DNA of 5,510 nt from the NCBI GenBank assembly GCA_016302525.1, contig JAEDNJ010000112.1:1-5510 (forward strand), written 5' to 3'. A program made the translations under genes and the position numbers. The notes beneath the pieces are model-generated. The model saw only the letters and a program-made list of their open reading frames with translations, did not search any database and was not told the origin of the DNA. Source of the DNA: Phascolarctobacterium sp. Its GTDB lineage: Bacteria > Bacillota > Negativicutes > Acidaminococcales > Acidaminococcaceae. Positions 5,479 through 5,510 of the stretch are shown here, one piece after another. The stretch's first letter is position 1. Each line of letters opens with the position of its first letter.

Positions 5479-5510
5479 GCTAGAAAGCATAAACCATTTA
5501 CCAATAGCTA

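Overview
The window carries one binding-protein-dependent ABC importer of the ferric-iron / 2-aminoethylphosphonate / thiamine type, followed by a second, unusual lipoprotein binding protein. All four genes lie on the + strand, and nothing on the - strand looks like a real gene. The DNA is moderately AT-leaning, with strong AAGGAG-type ribosome binding sites. The first three genes favour CTG, CGT/CGC, GGC/GGT and GAA codons. This fits a mid-GC anaerobic or host-associated bacterium, perhaps a Negativicutes-type Firmicute or a gammaproteobacterium of the Succinivibrionaceae kind. That assignment is a low-confidence inference, since no taxonomic marker gene is present.

Region 1 (1-3880) is the importer, in the order solute-binding protein (5'-truncated by the window edge), a fused two-domain permease, and an ATPase with a C-terminal regulatory domain. 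Two hairpins lie between the binding-protein gene and the permease gene, and the second has a short T tract. This layout commonly keeps binding-protein mRNA in excess over the membrane parts. A clear intrinsic terminator closes the operon after the ATPase gene. The binding protein captures a small, probably anionic, ligand outside the cytoplasmic membrane. The 12-helix permease forms the channel, and two ATPase copies power uptake. The substrate cannot be read from the sequence. The tyrosine pair that coordinates iron in FbpA appears to be missing, so 'iron' should not be taken for granted.

Region 2 (3881-4092) is a short, AT-rich, CTAG-rich regulatory stretch and the least ordinary part of the window. 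It contains an extended -10 promoter and a near-copy of the ribosome binding site plus signal-peptide start of the next gene. That copy ends in a stop after 22 codons. A second good promoter is assembled from this truncated copy and the bases after it. The parts look like an imperfect tandem duplication of a promoter/start module with a period of about 110-120 bp.

Region 3 (4093-5478) encodes a 461-residue lipoprotein. A lipobox is followed by about 130 residues of Ser/Thr/Ala/Gln/Asn-rich linker with a faint 30-residue (90-bp) repeat period, and then a complete FbpA-like binding domain. It may be an accessory receptor for the upstream importer, or a ligand sensor for another system beyond the window. 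The last 32 bases (5479-5510) hold nothing recognisable.
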